64,000 bases of DNA from Lasiosphaeria ovina (GCA_033439765.1 JAULSN010000007.1:1240001-1304000), one strand, 5' to 3'. Counted from the stretch's first letter, positions 43,204-54,824 are shown. Numbers and translations are program-made. Notes: a model not told the origin generated them from the sequence alone.

Positions 43204-43389
43204 TTATGGCTGGCTGGCCTTCCCTAATTTTAATTTTGCCCCCTTTTCCCCCAGCCATTTATTGTAACTAAACCCGTCGAACTCATACGGATACTCACCC
43301 TTCAATGCTTTCTTTCTATGAAGAACAGTAGCAACTAACCCGGAGAATCGATCCCGTAATCTATTACGTAGCAAATTCACTGAATGCCC
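43204..43389 (-). pseudogene. Coding relic of unknown family beside the 5S gene
   Basis: The minus strand has a stop-free stretch of 61 codons with no ATG before the stop at 43206-43204. Its translation has a protein-like composition: NLLRNRLRDRFSGLVATVL, then KGEYPYEFDGFSYNKWLGEK. This looks like a piece of a transposon or accessory gene rather than chance translation, but I cannot name the family. No exon partner is visible, and the opposite end runs into the 5S rRNA gene. Confidence 0.4.
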
Positions 43390-43419
43390 TTATCACCAAT
43401 TTTTGCTCTCCACTCTTCT

Positions 43420-43538
43420 ACATACGACCACAGGCGCCGGAAAACTCGGGATCCCGTCCGCTCTCCCATAGATAAGCCGGCGACCGCCAGACTAGTAGTT
43501 GGGTCGGTGACGACCAGCGAATCCCTGGTGTTGTATGT
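43420..43538 (+). rRNA. rrn5: 5S ribosomal RNA gene (dispersed copy)
   Basis: A 119-nt sequence that starts ACATACGACC and ends TTGTATGT. The ends pair as the terminal helix (ACATAC with GTATGT). Internal blocks AACTCGGGATCCCGTCCG, CTCTCCCATAGATAAGCC, GTAGTTGGGTCGGTGACGAC and CAGCGAATCCCTGGTG match the Neurospora-type 5S RNA, including the internal Pol III control region. One base seems missing in ACTAGTAG compared with the usual ACTTAGTAG, so this may be a variant copy. In filamentous ascomycetes 5S genes are dispersed rather than in the rDNA unit, which fits this isolated position. Confidence 0.93.
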
Positions 43539-43546
43539 TTTTTTTT
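43538..43546 (+). terminator. RNA polymerase III terminator of the 5S gene
   Basis: Run of nine T immediately at the 3' end of the 5S RNA. Confidence 0.9.
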
Positions 43547-44200
43547 CTTCTCTCCTGTATAGAGAAGATGTTTATTCGTCTGTATATTTATTATTTATAT
43601 ATTCGTCATCGCTATCACTACCGAGGAGCGAGATCCAGAGTTAGACTTTCCATGCGGAGTAAAGTCTCTCAAAGGTAATGGACCACTAATTTGCAGTACT
43701 CTCTCTCTTTCTCTCTGGCTTCTTCGGTTATTGTTGGTTGCCGGTTGTATCTTCTCTATTATGATGCTCTACCCCTATCTTCAGCTTTCAGAGAACATAT
43801 GCATTGAAGGCAGGTATAAGTCTGTCGGCAGTGCCGTTCGATTGTTTGACTTTTTGCCGCGCCGTGGCACATGCTTAATTGTCTGCATTTTAGTGTGTGA
43901 ATGGTGATGGTTATAAGCCCCGTGGAAGACGCTCCTAGAGTAGACGAAAGAAGAACATATAAATGGAAGCCCTATACGTACGTGGCAGTTGATAAATGAG
44001 ACACCCTGGATTTCGTCGCTAACGATATCTACAAGAGCTGTTTTGACGAAATACTCGTCAGATAGCCACACCCTGATATGGTAACCGGTAACCGCATTCA
44101 CAGCCTCCCATTCAGGTGAACATCACTGGACCAAAGAGCCATACTTGATACTGTAACGGCAATAGCACTATCTAGCACATACATGAACATACAACACCCC
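43547..44200. other. AT-rich intergenic with weak coding-like frames
   Basis: 3' side of apc2. On the minus strand around 43960-44110 a frame reads NAVTGYHIRVWLSDEYFVKT and continues VDIVSDEIQGVSFINCHVR, which looks protein-like but has no recognised family. On the plus strand, 43620-43675 reads TTEERDPELDFPCGVKSLKG before a GTAATG. Both may be relics. Confidence 0.35.
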
Positions 44201-47200
44201 TTATTTTCTCGGGAGCCTATACTTGCCGCCCACGACCTCGAGCTCGCCGTCTGCAATCTTTTCGCCCAGGAACTCCTGCAGCTCCTCGTTGCTCCACGGG
44301 AACCCGTCCGAGATCAGCATCTTCATCATCATGGCCATCTGGCCGAGCGGCATGGTGGCGCTGGCGTTGGTCAGCATGCCGCAGATGTACTGCCAGTACA
44401 TGGCACGACGCTCCTGTTCCTTTGCGCTGGCTCCCGCCGGTTTGCCGCCTGCCGTCTTGCGCGGCGACTCGCCCCCGTCTTCCTTGTCTTCTGCTGTTGA
44501 CATAGCGGTGCCAGGCTGTTGCCCGGCTACCGCTCCAGACGAGCCTGCGTTCGCCACAGACGATGAGTCTGCATTCGCCGTCGCCGCTTGCGTCTCGGCC
44601 ACAGCATACACGTCGTGCTGCACGCGGCGGAGGATGCCCTTGGCAACCCAAAAAGTGAGAGCTGCGGCAATCATGTCTTCGTCCATCTGGAGCTGAGCGT
44701 ACAGCTCGTCAACAGACCGACGCACCGACGAGTTTTCGTCTTCGGCGTCAGGATCTTGGAATGCGTAGATAACGGTCGCTTCCACCGTTGTACAGTCGAC
44801 CGTGACGGAGCGGTCGCGCAACTCGAGCTCCACGCGTGCCTGGCCCAGCTGGTTCAGCCAGGTGAGCTTGCGACCCGACTTGAGACCCTGATAGCCAGAC
44901 TCGTACTGTTTCTGCTCCTCGACGATGGGGGTCGGCAGGAGGAAGTGCTCGCGGTCCAGATTCGGCCAGAAAAGCCGCGACAGTATCCGGGCATGGTACT
45001 CCATCTCTTTTGCCCCTTGCGCTGACAGTGCCTGGCCCTTGTTTTGGCCGGCCACATTTTGTCTCGCAGCGGGGGTCGATACACCCGGCGTAGCCAGTGC
45101 TTTCCCCTCGTGCCTATCCTTGCGCTCCCGCCGGATTAGGGTGTCTACCTTTCGCGAGTCCCTTACATCCTTGATCATGACATCGCAGTTCTGCATTGCA
45201 GCCTCGCCGAAGCGGCGCTTCAGCAGGTCGAGGACCCGCAGCTCCTGGTCAAAGTTTGCCGGGTCCGTCAGCAGCCGGTCCGCGAGCACCGAGGCAAACT
45301 CCTTGATGAAGACGTCCTCGCTACCCAGCGCCGAGATAAGCGTGCCGATGACGTCCTCGCTCTTGGGCCGCTTATAGTTCGCGCCGGCATCAACAGGGTC
45401 TGGAACCCACGTCATGTCGTTCCAGTCGAGGTCCTCGTCTTCTGGCGAGGCACGGCGGGACTGCAGTGGGTCGTTCAAGATCAGAGCAAGCTCAATAAGT
45501 TTGGTAGAGGACAGATCTCGAGCTGCCTTTTCGGCGTCTCCGGGCTCTGCTTCAGGGGTGCTGTCTTGCCGTTTTCTCGTGCCAGGTGTCTCGCGGTATC
45601 CTCTACCTACGGCAGGAGTCATGAAGGGACCCGGTTCAGGCCCTCTCCGATTCTCGGTGCCGGTATGGCCTGCCTGAGAACGCCTCTCTATCGGCTTTTT
45701 CGCCGTCTCGTTGTACTTTCTCGCGACGCGCAGCTCCTCGGCGCTGGCGAGCAGGCCAGTGACTAAAATACGGACGGCATCCTCACGCTGGCACAAGTAC
45801 AACTGCAAGCTCGACTCTACATGGCCTAGAAGAACCTTGCTGTGGTCCAGGGCATGCAGTGTACGGATTATGGTAATATAGGTGCGCAGAATCTCGAGCG
45901 TACTGCAGCCCGGGTGGAGCAGCCGAGTCTGAAGGGCATGCGAGAAGCTCGCTGTAAGTTGCAGACGACGAGCTGTGGTAGTGATTGTAGCACGCAGATC
46001 ATCCAGGGCTCCGCGCGAGGAGGGCCATGCTAAAACAATATCAAAGAGCTCTGATATGCGGAGAGCGGCCAGGCGACCAAGAGCCAGCGACTGATATGTC
46101 TTGACATCAGATAGCTTGACAGGCGAGGCAGCCCCTGGGGATACACGTGACAAGACTTCCAGGCTGAGGCGCGAGAAGTGGTTCTCAACCCAGTCGCCGA
46201 GCGAGAGTATGCAAGGAGAAGTAAACGAGGCACCCGCTGTCCGGGATATTGTGTTCATGGCCGTGGCAGCCGAGAAGCTTTGGGTATCGGACGCACCCCA
46301 GACTCCGGCATAGGCTCCCGTCACAAAGTCGGACATCATCGAGTCCATGATCTCAGCAAACAGAATCTGGAACCGCTCTCCTGCCAGTCCCACATTGTGT
46401 AGCTGCTCGACGAGCTCATGCAGGCGTTGCCTCGCAGCCATGGCATTAAGGTCATCGTCCGTAGGCGGTGCTGGCCGCTGGGACGATCGTACGGAGCCAA
46501 TACCATTACTGTCATACCCGGACGGTATGCCGAGGATGGTGCCCGTGAGACGCACGAGGACGATACTTACGGACCTCATCAGCTCCGGCGAGGCCGAGTT
46601 GCCGACAAGGGCATGTATATCCCGGCGGAAGCGTGTTGCAATAAGCTCGGGATCTACTCCTAGTGGCTTGCTGGGGCCGTTGGCGACGGCGAGCTTGTAG
46701 AAGCCCCTTACGAGTATCCCGAGACCGTAGAAGTAGAGCCTTAGTGCTGCCTCCAGGGTCCGGATACTGCTCATGACGATCACCATGTGGCGCTCATAGT
46801 AATCCCCTCTCCTCCGGGTGCCACGGTAGCGGCCCCTATTCTCAGCCCCTGGCTCATCGCCTTGGTCGTCGAGGCAGCCAGACAAGAGCGGGACCACGTG
46901 CTGGGCAAAGTGGGAGCGGGCCTGCTGGGCGTGCCAAGCGACAACGTCCTCTGTGTGGGTAGCACGGGGCAGGAGAGCAGGGGCCTGAACGACGAGGGCC
47001 AGAGCATCGTAAAAGTCGACATCAGAGGTGTAGGCTTGGTGTGGCAGCTGCGAGTCAGGGGGCAAGGTGCCAAACGAATCATCAGCTGTCGCCGACGCTG
47101 GTAGGGCAATACGGGCGGTAACGACATGCCATGCTCGATCAAAGACAACTTGGTCATCCGCCGCCGTGGCCAGTGAGGGGAAGAGGGGCTGTGCCAACTG

Positions 47201-47593
47201 AGACCGGGCATCAATGGTACTGAGCGACGAGGTGAGGGTGGGTGATAGTGCAGGGGACCGGTCTGCCGCGTCGAAGGGGGCGTGTGCGTGGGCTTGGCGA
47301 GCGTGGTGGTGTCTCTGCAGCAGGAACTGGACGTGGTCCTGGGTGGCAGCAGCATCAGCAGCAGACGAAGCTGCTGCAGCAGCGTCTTGGGAGAAGATGG
47401 TCGACGGTGTTGCTGTGCCGTGGCCATGGCGGTCCACGATTGGTGCCGCTGGGCCGCCGAAGGGCTGGCCCTGGTCGGGAAATCTGATACATGGAGTCGA
47501 GTGGGGGGTGGGCTGCGAGTCGTCTGTATGGAAGACGGACTGGAAGACGCGGCGCCGGCGCTGGGCCCACTGCGAAGCAACAGCAGCCGACAT
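44201..47593 (-). CDS. apc2: Anaphase-promoting complex subunit 2 (cullin-type)
   Basis: Cullin subunit of the APC/C ubiquitin ligase, which with Apc11 forms the catalytic module that drives mitotic exit. Single exon, 1130 residues from the ATG at 47593; the frame is open further upstream, but only to a GTG. The N-terminal half is mostly helical (for example YYERHMVIVMSSIRTLEAAL). The cullin-homology domain starts near residue 735 (KSEDVIGTLISALGSEDVFI, ADRLLTDPANFDQELRVLDL, RRFGEAAMQNCDVMIKDVRD). The C-terminal winged-helix (APC2/WHB) domain is at about 1063-1130 (YWQYICGMLTNASATMPLGQ, ending GGKYRLPRK). His/Ala-rich and Ser/Ala-rich low-complexity inserts lie at about 70-110 and 1005-1055. 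The lack of introns in a gene this long is notable here. Confidence 0.94.
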   Translation of the reverse strand: MSAAVASQWAQRRRRVFQSVFHTDDSQPTPHSTPCIRFPDQGQPFGGPAAPIVDRHGHGTATPSTIFSQDAAAAASSAADAAATQDHVQFLLQRHHHARQAHAHAPFDAADRSPALSPTLTSSLSTIDARSQLAQPLFPSLATAADDQVVFDRAWHVVTARIALPASATADDSFGTLPPDSQLPHQAYTSDVDFYDALALVVQAPALLPRATHTEDVVAWHAQQARSHFAQHVVPLLSGCLDDQGDEPGAENRGRYRGTRRRGDYYERHMVIVMSSIRTLEAALRLYFYGLGILVRGFYKLAVANGPSKPLGVDPELIATRFRRDIHALVGNSASPELMRSVSIVLVRLTGTILGIPSGYDSNGIGSVRSSQRPAPPTDDDLNAMAARQRLHELVEQLHNVGLAGERFQILFAEIMDSMMSDFVTGAYAGVWGASDTQSFSAATAMNTISRTAGASFTSPCILSLGDWVENHFSRLSLEVLSRVSPGAASPVKLSDVKTYQSLALGRLAALRISELFDIVLAWPSSRGALDDLRATITTTARRLQLTASFSHALQTRLLHPGCSTLEILRTYITIIRTLHALDHSKVLLGHVESSLQLYLCQREDAVRILVTGLLASAEELRVARKYNETAKKPIERRSQAGHTGTENRRGPEPGPFMTPAVGRGYRETPGTRKRQDSTPEAEPGDAEKAARDLSSTKLIELALILNDPLQSRRASPEDEDLDWNDMTWVPDPVDAGANYKRPKSEDVIGTLISALGSEDVFIKEFASVLADRLLTDPANFDQELRVLDLLKRRFGEAAMQNCDVMIKDVRDSRKVDTLIRRERKDRHEGKALATPGVSTPAARQNVAGQNKGQALSAQGAKEMEYHARILSRLFWPNLDREHFLLPTPIVEEQKQYESGYQGLKSGRKLTWLNQLGQARVELELRDRSVTVDCTTVEATVIYAFQDPDAEDENSSVRRSVDELYAQLQMDEDMIAAALTFWVAKGILRRVQHDVYAVAETQAATANADSSSVANAGSSGAVAGQQPGTAMSTAEDKEDGGESPRKTAGGKPAGASAKEQERRAMYWQYICGMLTNASATMPLGQMAMMMKMLISDGFPWSNEELQEFLGEKIADGELEVVGGKYRLPRK

Positions 47594-50500
47594 GGCAGAT
47601 GGAAGGCCGGTTCTGGCAGCGACAGCGAGATACTGTTCTGGGTCTGGGACTGGGTCTGTCTCTAGCCAAGGTGCCACAAAAAGCCGGCCGGGAAGCCGGC
47701 AGATTTGCGGTCCTGGCGCTTGCTCCTAAGCAACTATTGAAGGCGGGATGCCGATCTGCGGCCAAAGACGAGCACCTCGATGGCCTCGATGGCTTCGATG
47801 GCCTCGATGGCCCGGGCTGATCTCGAGGGCCACTAGGAAGGGCCACGCACGAGAACCACCCCGACGAAAAGGGACCGCGAAGGTGCCGGTGGCGTGACGG
47901 TAAGGGCGCCACGAGAGGGTTGGCTGCAGGACGATGCTAGGACGAGATGTCCCTAGTGTCGATCCTAGAGTCGGTCGCCGTCCAGACTCCAACTCCAGCG
48001 TCACGGTCCAGCGTCGTACCCTGTCGTACCTTGGCTTGTCGTACAGCTTCGATATCGACGTTTGATGTCGACGTCCGACGTCGTTAGGGCGGTCTACTCA
48101 GGCAGCCCGGTGGAAATGAAGGCCAGCCCGCTTCGGGATGGATGGCGAGCCAAGACCACCTCCACGCGGCACATAAACCAAGGTATCCGTAGTAGTAAGT
48201 AGTGGAGTGGAGGGGAGGCGAGGGGATGTTACTCGAGCATGCCAATCACGTAAGTAGGTAGGCAAAGTAGGTAGGTCGGCAGGTATGTAGTCGCCGAATC
48301 TGGTGCAACCCAGGTGGTATGTGTGACGCTGGGCCGCGAATATTGCGACCCTCTAAGCGCGGAGATGGGCCGCGTGCAGGGGGCAAGTAGCTAATGTAGA
48401 TAGCAGATAGACGAAGTGGGTAGCCGTAGCCGCGACAAGGAATTGGAAGTTGTAATTATCGCCGACGATGACAAAGACTGCTAACTGCCTGGCCTGGTCT
48501 AGGTTCCTTGGCCGCCTTGCCTGCCGGGAACGCTGCAGACAGACTGAAAGAGGTGGTAGGGTTTCTCTCAAATTATTGGGTTGATCTTGGTGGTGTGGGT
48601 AGTGTCTGGCGGTTTGGTGAGGGCACCCGGTGTGAAGGCCTGGTCTGAGCAAGTAAAAGCTCCGACCTTAGCTTTGATCCGGTTCCATCTACCTCAGGTA
48701 GAGGACAGATTGATACGGTAGGCAAGTACAGATGGAACTGAGCCGTGGCTGTCGATGGACAAAGTTAGGCTCAGCCAAGGTGCTCCTGCTCTCCTCTCCG
48801 AGTCTGCGCGCCTGCAATGGCAATCGCGACCCGATGTCGATAGCCGCGACTTCCAGGTCCGTGGATCAGATTGAGATCAGATTCAGATCCTAGGGCGTCT
48901 ATCGGGTGTCGCTTCCGTCGCTCGGCTCAAGTCCCAGTGCCCAAGATCTTCCTTGCTCGACTCCTTTCACTGCGGGCCCCGCGTCCTGCAGCCCTCGACT
49001 CCACGTTGACGAGCTGCCAGGATCTCTGTAATGAATTGATGCAAGGATAAGGACACACTCAATAGTGTCAACGGCAGCGGTTGTACAACCTAGAAGCATA
49101 GGAAATGACGTCCTGCCCAGAGCTTCCCGGCAGGCGCAATCCGGTCAGTCCACGTCGATGGCGACTTTCCCCCGGTGAGGTAGGCGTGGTGGGGTGTTGA
49201 GGTGCCAAAACGGTAGCTTCGGCCCTGTGAGTGGTTCGAAAGGTTCCCCGTGGTAGGTGCGGATATTCCGTACCCCTAGGGCAGTATCAAAACATTGGCA
49301 GCGGTGTGGCAGGCCCGCCCCAAGCGGCGGCTGCCCTATGCCGTCGGGTGTTAAAATTTGACTGTCTAAGCGCCCGTAGGATCGCGTCACTAACGCGGAA
49401 TCCACCAATGAGCGGTGTCGCGCTTGAGAGGTGGCGCGCTTGTTGGAGCCGAGGAGGGCGGGGCTTGCCCAGGACTGGTGTGCCACCAGCCTTGTTGCTT
49501 CCACCGGTTCCAGCCGCGAACGCGCGCTTGCAGCGGATTAATGTCCCAAGACGGCTAGGAGGCTGACCACAAACGCTGGCTCACACGCGCACCAAGGGGG
49601 GGAGGGGTGTGGGTGAGAACTTAACCTAGGTACAGAGTGTACTTGCTCACGTCGGTATCCAACCCAACCCTCTGGGACGCAGCAGCGGAATATGACTGAG
49701 AACCTTACCTGCGCGGCAGTGCGGTGAGCAGCATCGTCCATGTGGCGCACGAGATTGGAGAGACGATTGCTACCTGCACACAGCAGCCAGCAGCCAGCCG
49801 ACGCTGGGAATTAGACGCACACAAGCGACCGGCCGGCCCCCAAAAGCGGCAAGCAGTCGCTTTTACTTTGACCTCTCGGTCCGTACTTTCCGTTTGTGCC
49901 TTGTGCCTGGGGGCAAGCCATAGCCACAGCCCACGCCATCTCAGTGCTCGCTCCTTCCAGCTTCACATGGACGGTATCCGTAGGTACATACCCCGCCGTT
50001 TCCGATTTTTTCTCTCTCTAGGTTCCAGGTTCTTTCTGCTGGTGCGGCACATGAAGCGCATCTGAGGCCATCTCCATTGCCTGGTGTGGATGCGAGTGTG
50101 TGTAATTACTGTGTGTTTCACACATGTTCCCAGTCCAGTCCAGTCCACTCACCTCCCTCGCCCGCCCGCCAGCCCCAGATTTCCGTGCCTTAGGGAACCT
50201 TTCTTCTTTTTTCGGCATCCCCTTTTCCCCCCTTCCTTCCTTCTATTCTATTTGCAATTCTTGTTCTTCCTGCGTGGCACCAGCGCCAGACGCCGCCCCG
50301 CCCAGTAAGCCGGCCCGTGGGTCCAGCCACAGCAATAAAAGAAGAGTTGGAGGAAAGAAGAGAAATATGACATGTTCGAGAAAAAAAGAGGAGACACATA
50401 CTTTTGCCCTAGACCTGCTTGTAGCCGCAGGACAATCAGCCTCTGACCTTGGGGTTATTTTTTCCTCCTGGACACCTTGTGCCTGCTTGCCCCTTGGTCA

Positions 50501-51385
50501 CTACATGCCTTGCGCACTCACTCACTCACCACCCGAGTACCTACCTACTCGTGCACACGTCTATTTCTGATTCGCACTATCACGGCCCCTTCTTGGCATC
50601 TAGTGCGCCGTGGTCCGTGTTTTTTTTCCTTCCCTCTCGGCAATCCTCCGGGACTTGCTGCCCGAGCTTAACGAGCCCAGAGTCTTGCCAGCCACCCGGT
50701 CGACTCTGGCCGAGGCCCGTATCGGTGTCTGTTGCAAATCTACGGGCCCGACATGGCGGCATCTCTCCTCTCCCCTCCCTTCCCCTCACCCATCTCTGTA
50801 TCCAAATGGCACACTACCTTGAGTTCTCTCTGTCGTCGGTCGCCCCACGGTCGACCGGCGAGCCCCCAAACATCCGGTCACGAGAGGACCTGCCATGGGG
50901 CTCTGCCTCCTTCTTCCCCCTCCCCCCCCCCCCGCTTAAGCATTGCATCGCCCTCTTCTTTGACTGCTGCCTCGAGCCTTCCCGGCAAAGGCATATGTGT
51001 GCTTTGTTGGGGGGATGATGTGATTGCTTTGCTGAGCTGGGCCAGCTGTCTCAAGCCGGGTTGATTGCGTTCTTCCTGTTGCGCGTCAGTGATGCTTTGT
51101 CTCTATCCTTGCCCGCTCTCTCTGTTGTTCCCACGCCTTGGTGTATGTGTTGGGTACGGCTGTCGCCAACCCATCTCGTATCAAAAGCGGCGTATTTCTA
51201 TCCCGTTGTGGGCCCCGGGCCCGTCTCCTTCCGTTTCGGCGTCCATGTCGGGCGATGACGGCGATGCCACATGGCACGAGCTGCCAATGGGGAGGAGAGG
51301 GGAACTGCCTGCTGGCCTAGCACCACGCTCACTCTCACAGAACCGTCTTCCCGCATGTCAGGAGCTAGTGCCCGTACTATTTTTG

Positions 51386-51410
51386 TCTCTCTCTCTCTCT
51401 CTCTCTCTCC
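51386..51410. repeat. (TC)n dinucleotide tract
   Basis: Uninterrupted TC alternation of about 24 nt in a pyrimidine-rich stretch. Confidence 0.9.
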
Positions 51411-52796
51411 CTCCTGTCGATCGCAATGCGTTTTTTTATTCTCGTAGCGCCCAGATTCTGCTAGCTCATGCCGGCAAGATGAGAAGCGTCGAATCCATAG
51501 TCCGTCCCCTCAGCGACCCTCGCAACTTCACCTTGGCTCTCGCGGCTCCGCTCCGTGCACACGTCAGTAACGGCACCGGCTTGGCGACCGCGTCACCCTG
51601 TCTAGCGTACCTTCCTTCCGATAAACCTTGTGTCTCTGCAGCCCCGCCCAGGGCCCAGACAGATTATTTTTCTTTTCTCTGTTGGGTTTAAACTTCTTCG
51701 GCAGGCAGGCAGGAAGCGGTGGCGGCGGGGAAAAAAAGAAAGGGGAAGGATTTGAGTGGCGGGAGGAGCGGAATTGGCCCTTGCTGAGCCTGACTGAGGG
51801 CATGGGAGGGGGATAATGGGAGCGGTATCGCGGGACAAACCGTCCCGACATGCGAATCCTGAGACGGCAGCCTAGGAGGAGGACGAGGTTCTCCTCTAAG
51901 TTGCATCTTCCGGCCTTGTTTGCTCGTTTCTTTGTATCGCGGGTCGGTCTTCGGGACCATCTTGTCACCTTTTTCTCCGGTGCAGAAATATGACAGGACA
52001 TAATGACCCATGAACCATGACCGTGACCCGCCTAGGGCGTCTCCCATGCTCAAGCTATCAGAGATCTAGGAATAGCTGCTAGCTAGTTAGTTAGCCGGTT
52101 GGTCATGTATCTCATATATACCCGTGTATAAAGAAGTGGGAGCCAACCCACTAAGCCCAAGTCAGAGACCAGTCGATGATTTGTGCGTGTGCCTGTCTTG
52201 GGTAGTAGGCGTTGGATCTAGATGGCTGACGGGTATCCTACACAGTAAGTAATGTAGGATGGATGCATCTAGCCTTACCTAGCGGCAGTTCCTACGGCCG
52301 GATCATCTGGAAATTCTGGACAGGCAGTCTTCTCTCTGTCTCTGTTCCTTGAAACCTTTGACCGGTCGGTCAGAGCTAGAGAATCTCGGCGGCGGTACCT
52401 GCCGATCCTCCGCCTTTGTTTGCTTGCTGTAAATCCGGCCAAGGAAAGAAAAAAAACAAGGATGAAGAAAAGAAATGACTGCCTGGCAATGAATGGTACG
52501 ATATGCCAAGTTGGAGCATCGCCAACAAGACTCGCTCGGCCATGTCCCTTTTGGGGAGTGTCGTCAAAGCCAAGTCTATCGGCGGCCTAGGTGTCGTTCC
52601 GTTCGTTGTGGTTGCTGTTGTTGGCCGGCAAAAGCAAACTAGGTAGACTAAGGTGACTTTGCGTATGTATCCCCTGGGGCGCCAGTCTCGACCGTTATTA
52701 TCAGTTATCCGTTATCCGTCAGTCATTGGAATCTAAAGACACCCGAGTCCAGTTCAAGCATAACGATAAAACGTGGCCTTGCTTGGTCGAACAAGG

Positions 52797-52820
52797 ATCC
52801 ATCCATCCATCCATCCATCC
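52797..52820. repeat. (ATCC)6 microsatellite
   Basis: Six tandem ATCC units. Confidence 0.9.
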
Positions 52821-53383
52821 AGCATCGAACGCCGGATGACACAGAAAAAGCAGGTATGTAGTATGTAGTATGTAGGTAGTATGTAGCATCGGAGAGGCGT
52901 TTTATTATTTATTTATTACCGTAGGTTGTTTCCGCCGCGCCGTGGGCTGGCTTGCTGACTGCTACTGCTGCTGCTACTGCTGCTGCACCCACACACGTCT
53001 TGAGTCTTTCTTCCCCGTGTTTCCTTGTTGGGTCTTTCTGTTTGTCCATGTTCAATGTGTGGTAGTGTATGGAGTAGTACGATATACAACCCCTCCCATT
53101 GTTCGTCCCTAGGTTTATCAATGGGTTTATGTCATAACCCTGTCAGAAAATCGGCCGTTTGGACACAAGAAAAAATGTTACTGTTCCCAGTTCCCAGTTC
53201 CAGTCGTCCTGTGATTTGCTGTAAGGTGCGTCTCCGCGGCAGGGCCCATATGCATCTGTGGGAAGTTGGCGCAGACGAAAAACCTCGCCCGAAAATTAAA
53301 ATGAAAATAACGTCTTTGTCATTCGACTCTCCCTCTCCCGATATTTCCCCTTGAGAAAGAGCGAACAGAGAGCACAGACACGG

Positions 53384-53436
53384 GCGTGTGCGTGTGCGTG
53401 TGCGCGTGCGTGTGCGCGTGCGTGTGTATGTGCGTT
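53384..53436. repeat. (GTGCGT)n alternating purine-pyrimidine tract
   Basis: About 50 nt of GTGCGT/GCGTGT alternation, able in principle to adopt Z-DNA. A read-through frame encodes Ala-Cys/Arg-Ala low complexity only. Confidence 0.88.
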
Positions 53437-54824
53437 GGAGCGGAACGAAAAAAAAAAAGAGCCAAGGAAGGAACCGATAGGAACCATATCGCGGTTCTTA
53501 TGTTGTTGTGCGGCGCAGGAGAGCTTCCAGTCCCTTCTTCCGCTTCTTTCTGTGCCGCTGGATAACCCCCCCTTCCCCTCCCTCAGTGGTACGTTTCAAA
53601 AAAACAAGTGAAGAACCTGCTTTTCAAGTGCCTCCTCAACTACCCGATAGATAGATAGCAGCATCAGGCGGGCAGGCAGGGGGGTCCCGGGGTCCTAAGT
53701 TGCTGATGCGCATGGTCTGTTTGCACTTTGCACCTTCTTTCTAGCACCTCCCCCCCTCCCCCCGCCCACCCCTACATGTCCTATAGTATATGCATTTTCC
53801 CCCCCTTGTCAGTTCACTCGACGGCCCTTTCTGTGGGAGCGGGGAAAGGGGGTTTGGCTACCGCTATGTTCTCGTTGTTGGTTGTTGCCAGGAAGCCTTG
53901 CTAAGGTAAGGTAGCTAGATGAGACGGCATATTCCGTCTCTGACAAGTGCGAAAAAATGTGGCAGGGTTTTGTTTTGGAAAGGAGACGCTTGCAACGGAA
54001 ACGGCCCCACTTTACGATTTGATCGGTCGGTGAACGCGAGCAGACCGACCGACCGACCGACCAACCGACGGACTGACGGACTGACTAATACCTAACTGGT
54101 TGGTTGGAACTTGGCTGAGTGCCAGTCCAGGAACAGGAACAGCAACAATAGCCGTGATCACCGGCAGCTCCGTGATTCTGCTGTCCGGCTCGTGTTTTTG
54201 GGTTTTGATATACGGACGCGCTGATGAAGGGAAAAAAATACCATAAAACCATAATTCCTACCTTGGTAAAAACCTCTGGCCGCCCTGCTTCCGGGGATCT
54301 GCACCACCCCGATCTTTAAAAAAAACAGTCTTTTGGGAACAATGGTTTCTTGGGGGCTGCCCGAAGGCCCGGGACCCGGCTTGCGACTCCGACCGGTCCA
54401 CACAGCAACTGGTTCTCATTACTGGCCACAGCTGGATATCACGGCAACATGACAAGGGGGAAGTTCTGGTTGGTCGGGGTGTGGTGCAGTTGCTACACAG
54501 GAAGTAATAGCCCCCCTTCCCAACGGTGAGATACCATTGACAAGCCAGCCCCAGCAACCCGTTTCCGGAAGGTGTTGTTGAGAGAGAAAGAACGCCTGGG
54601 CGAAATATTCGGTACCTATATAAGATTGCATATAATTTACCGGCATGGATGTCAGAAGCGGTAGTCGTAAAGAACAAGTCGACAGCACCTTCTATGGCGG
54701 GGGAGGGGGCCGTAACTTTTGGTCCGGTACACACTACACAGTCTAGCCCGATGTCATGTCATGGCGAACATCCACACATGAATCCATGGCATGGCGTGCG
54801 TGTGTACATGCCCGAGTACCCGAC

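Larger units (their letters stand above)
47594..53600. other. First half of a 12-kb gene-poor region
   Basis: Begins with the apc2 upstream region (GC-rich, with GATGGCCTC repeats at about 47780-47815). 48180-48310 has TAGGTAGG-type repeats. 50.1-51.7 kb is pyrimidine-rich on the plus strand like a leader, but no gene follows. CT, ATCC, TATG and GTGC microsatellites are present. No protein or RNA gene recognised. Confidence 0.55.

Noticed and set aside
43384..43644. 86-codon plus-strand frame as a small protein
   Set aside because: It is translation across the 5S rRNA gene.
47594..47677. GTG-initiated extension of apc2
   Set aside because: Nuclear fungal genes start at ATG; the first in-frame ATG is at 47593.
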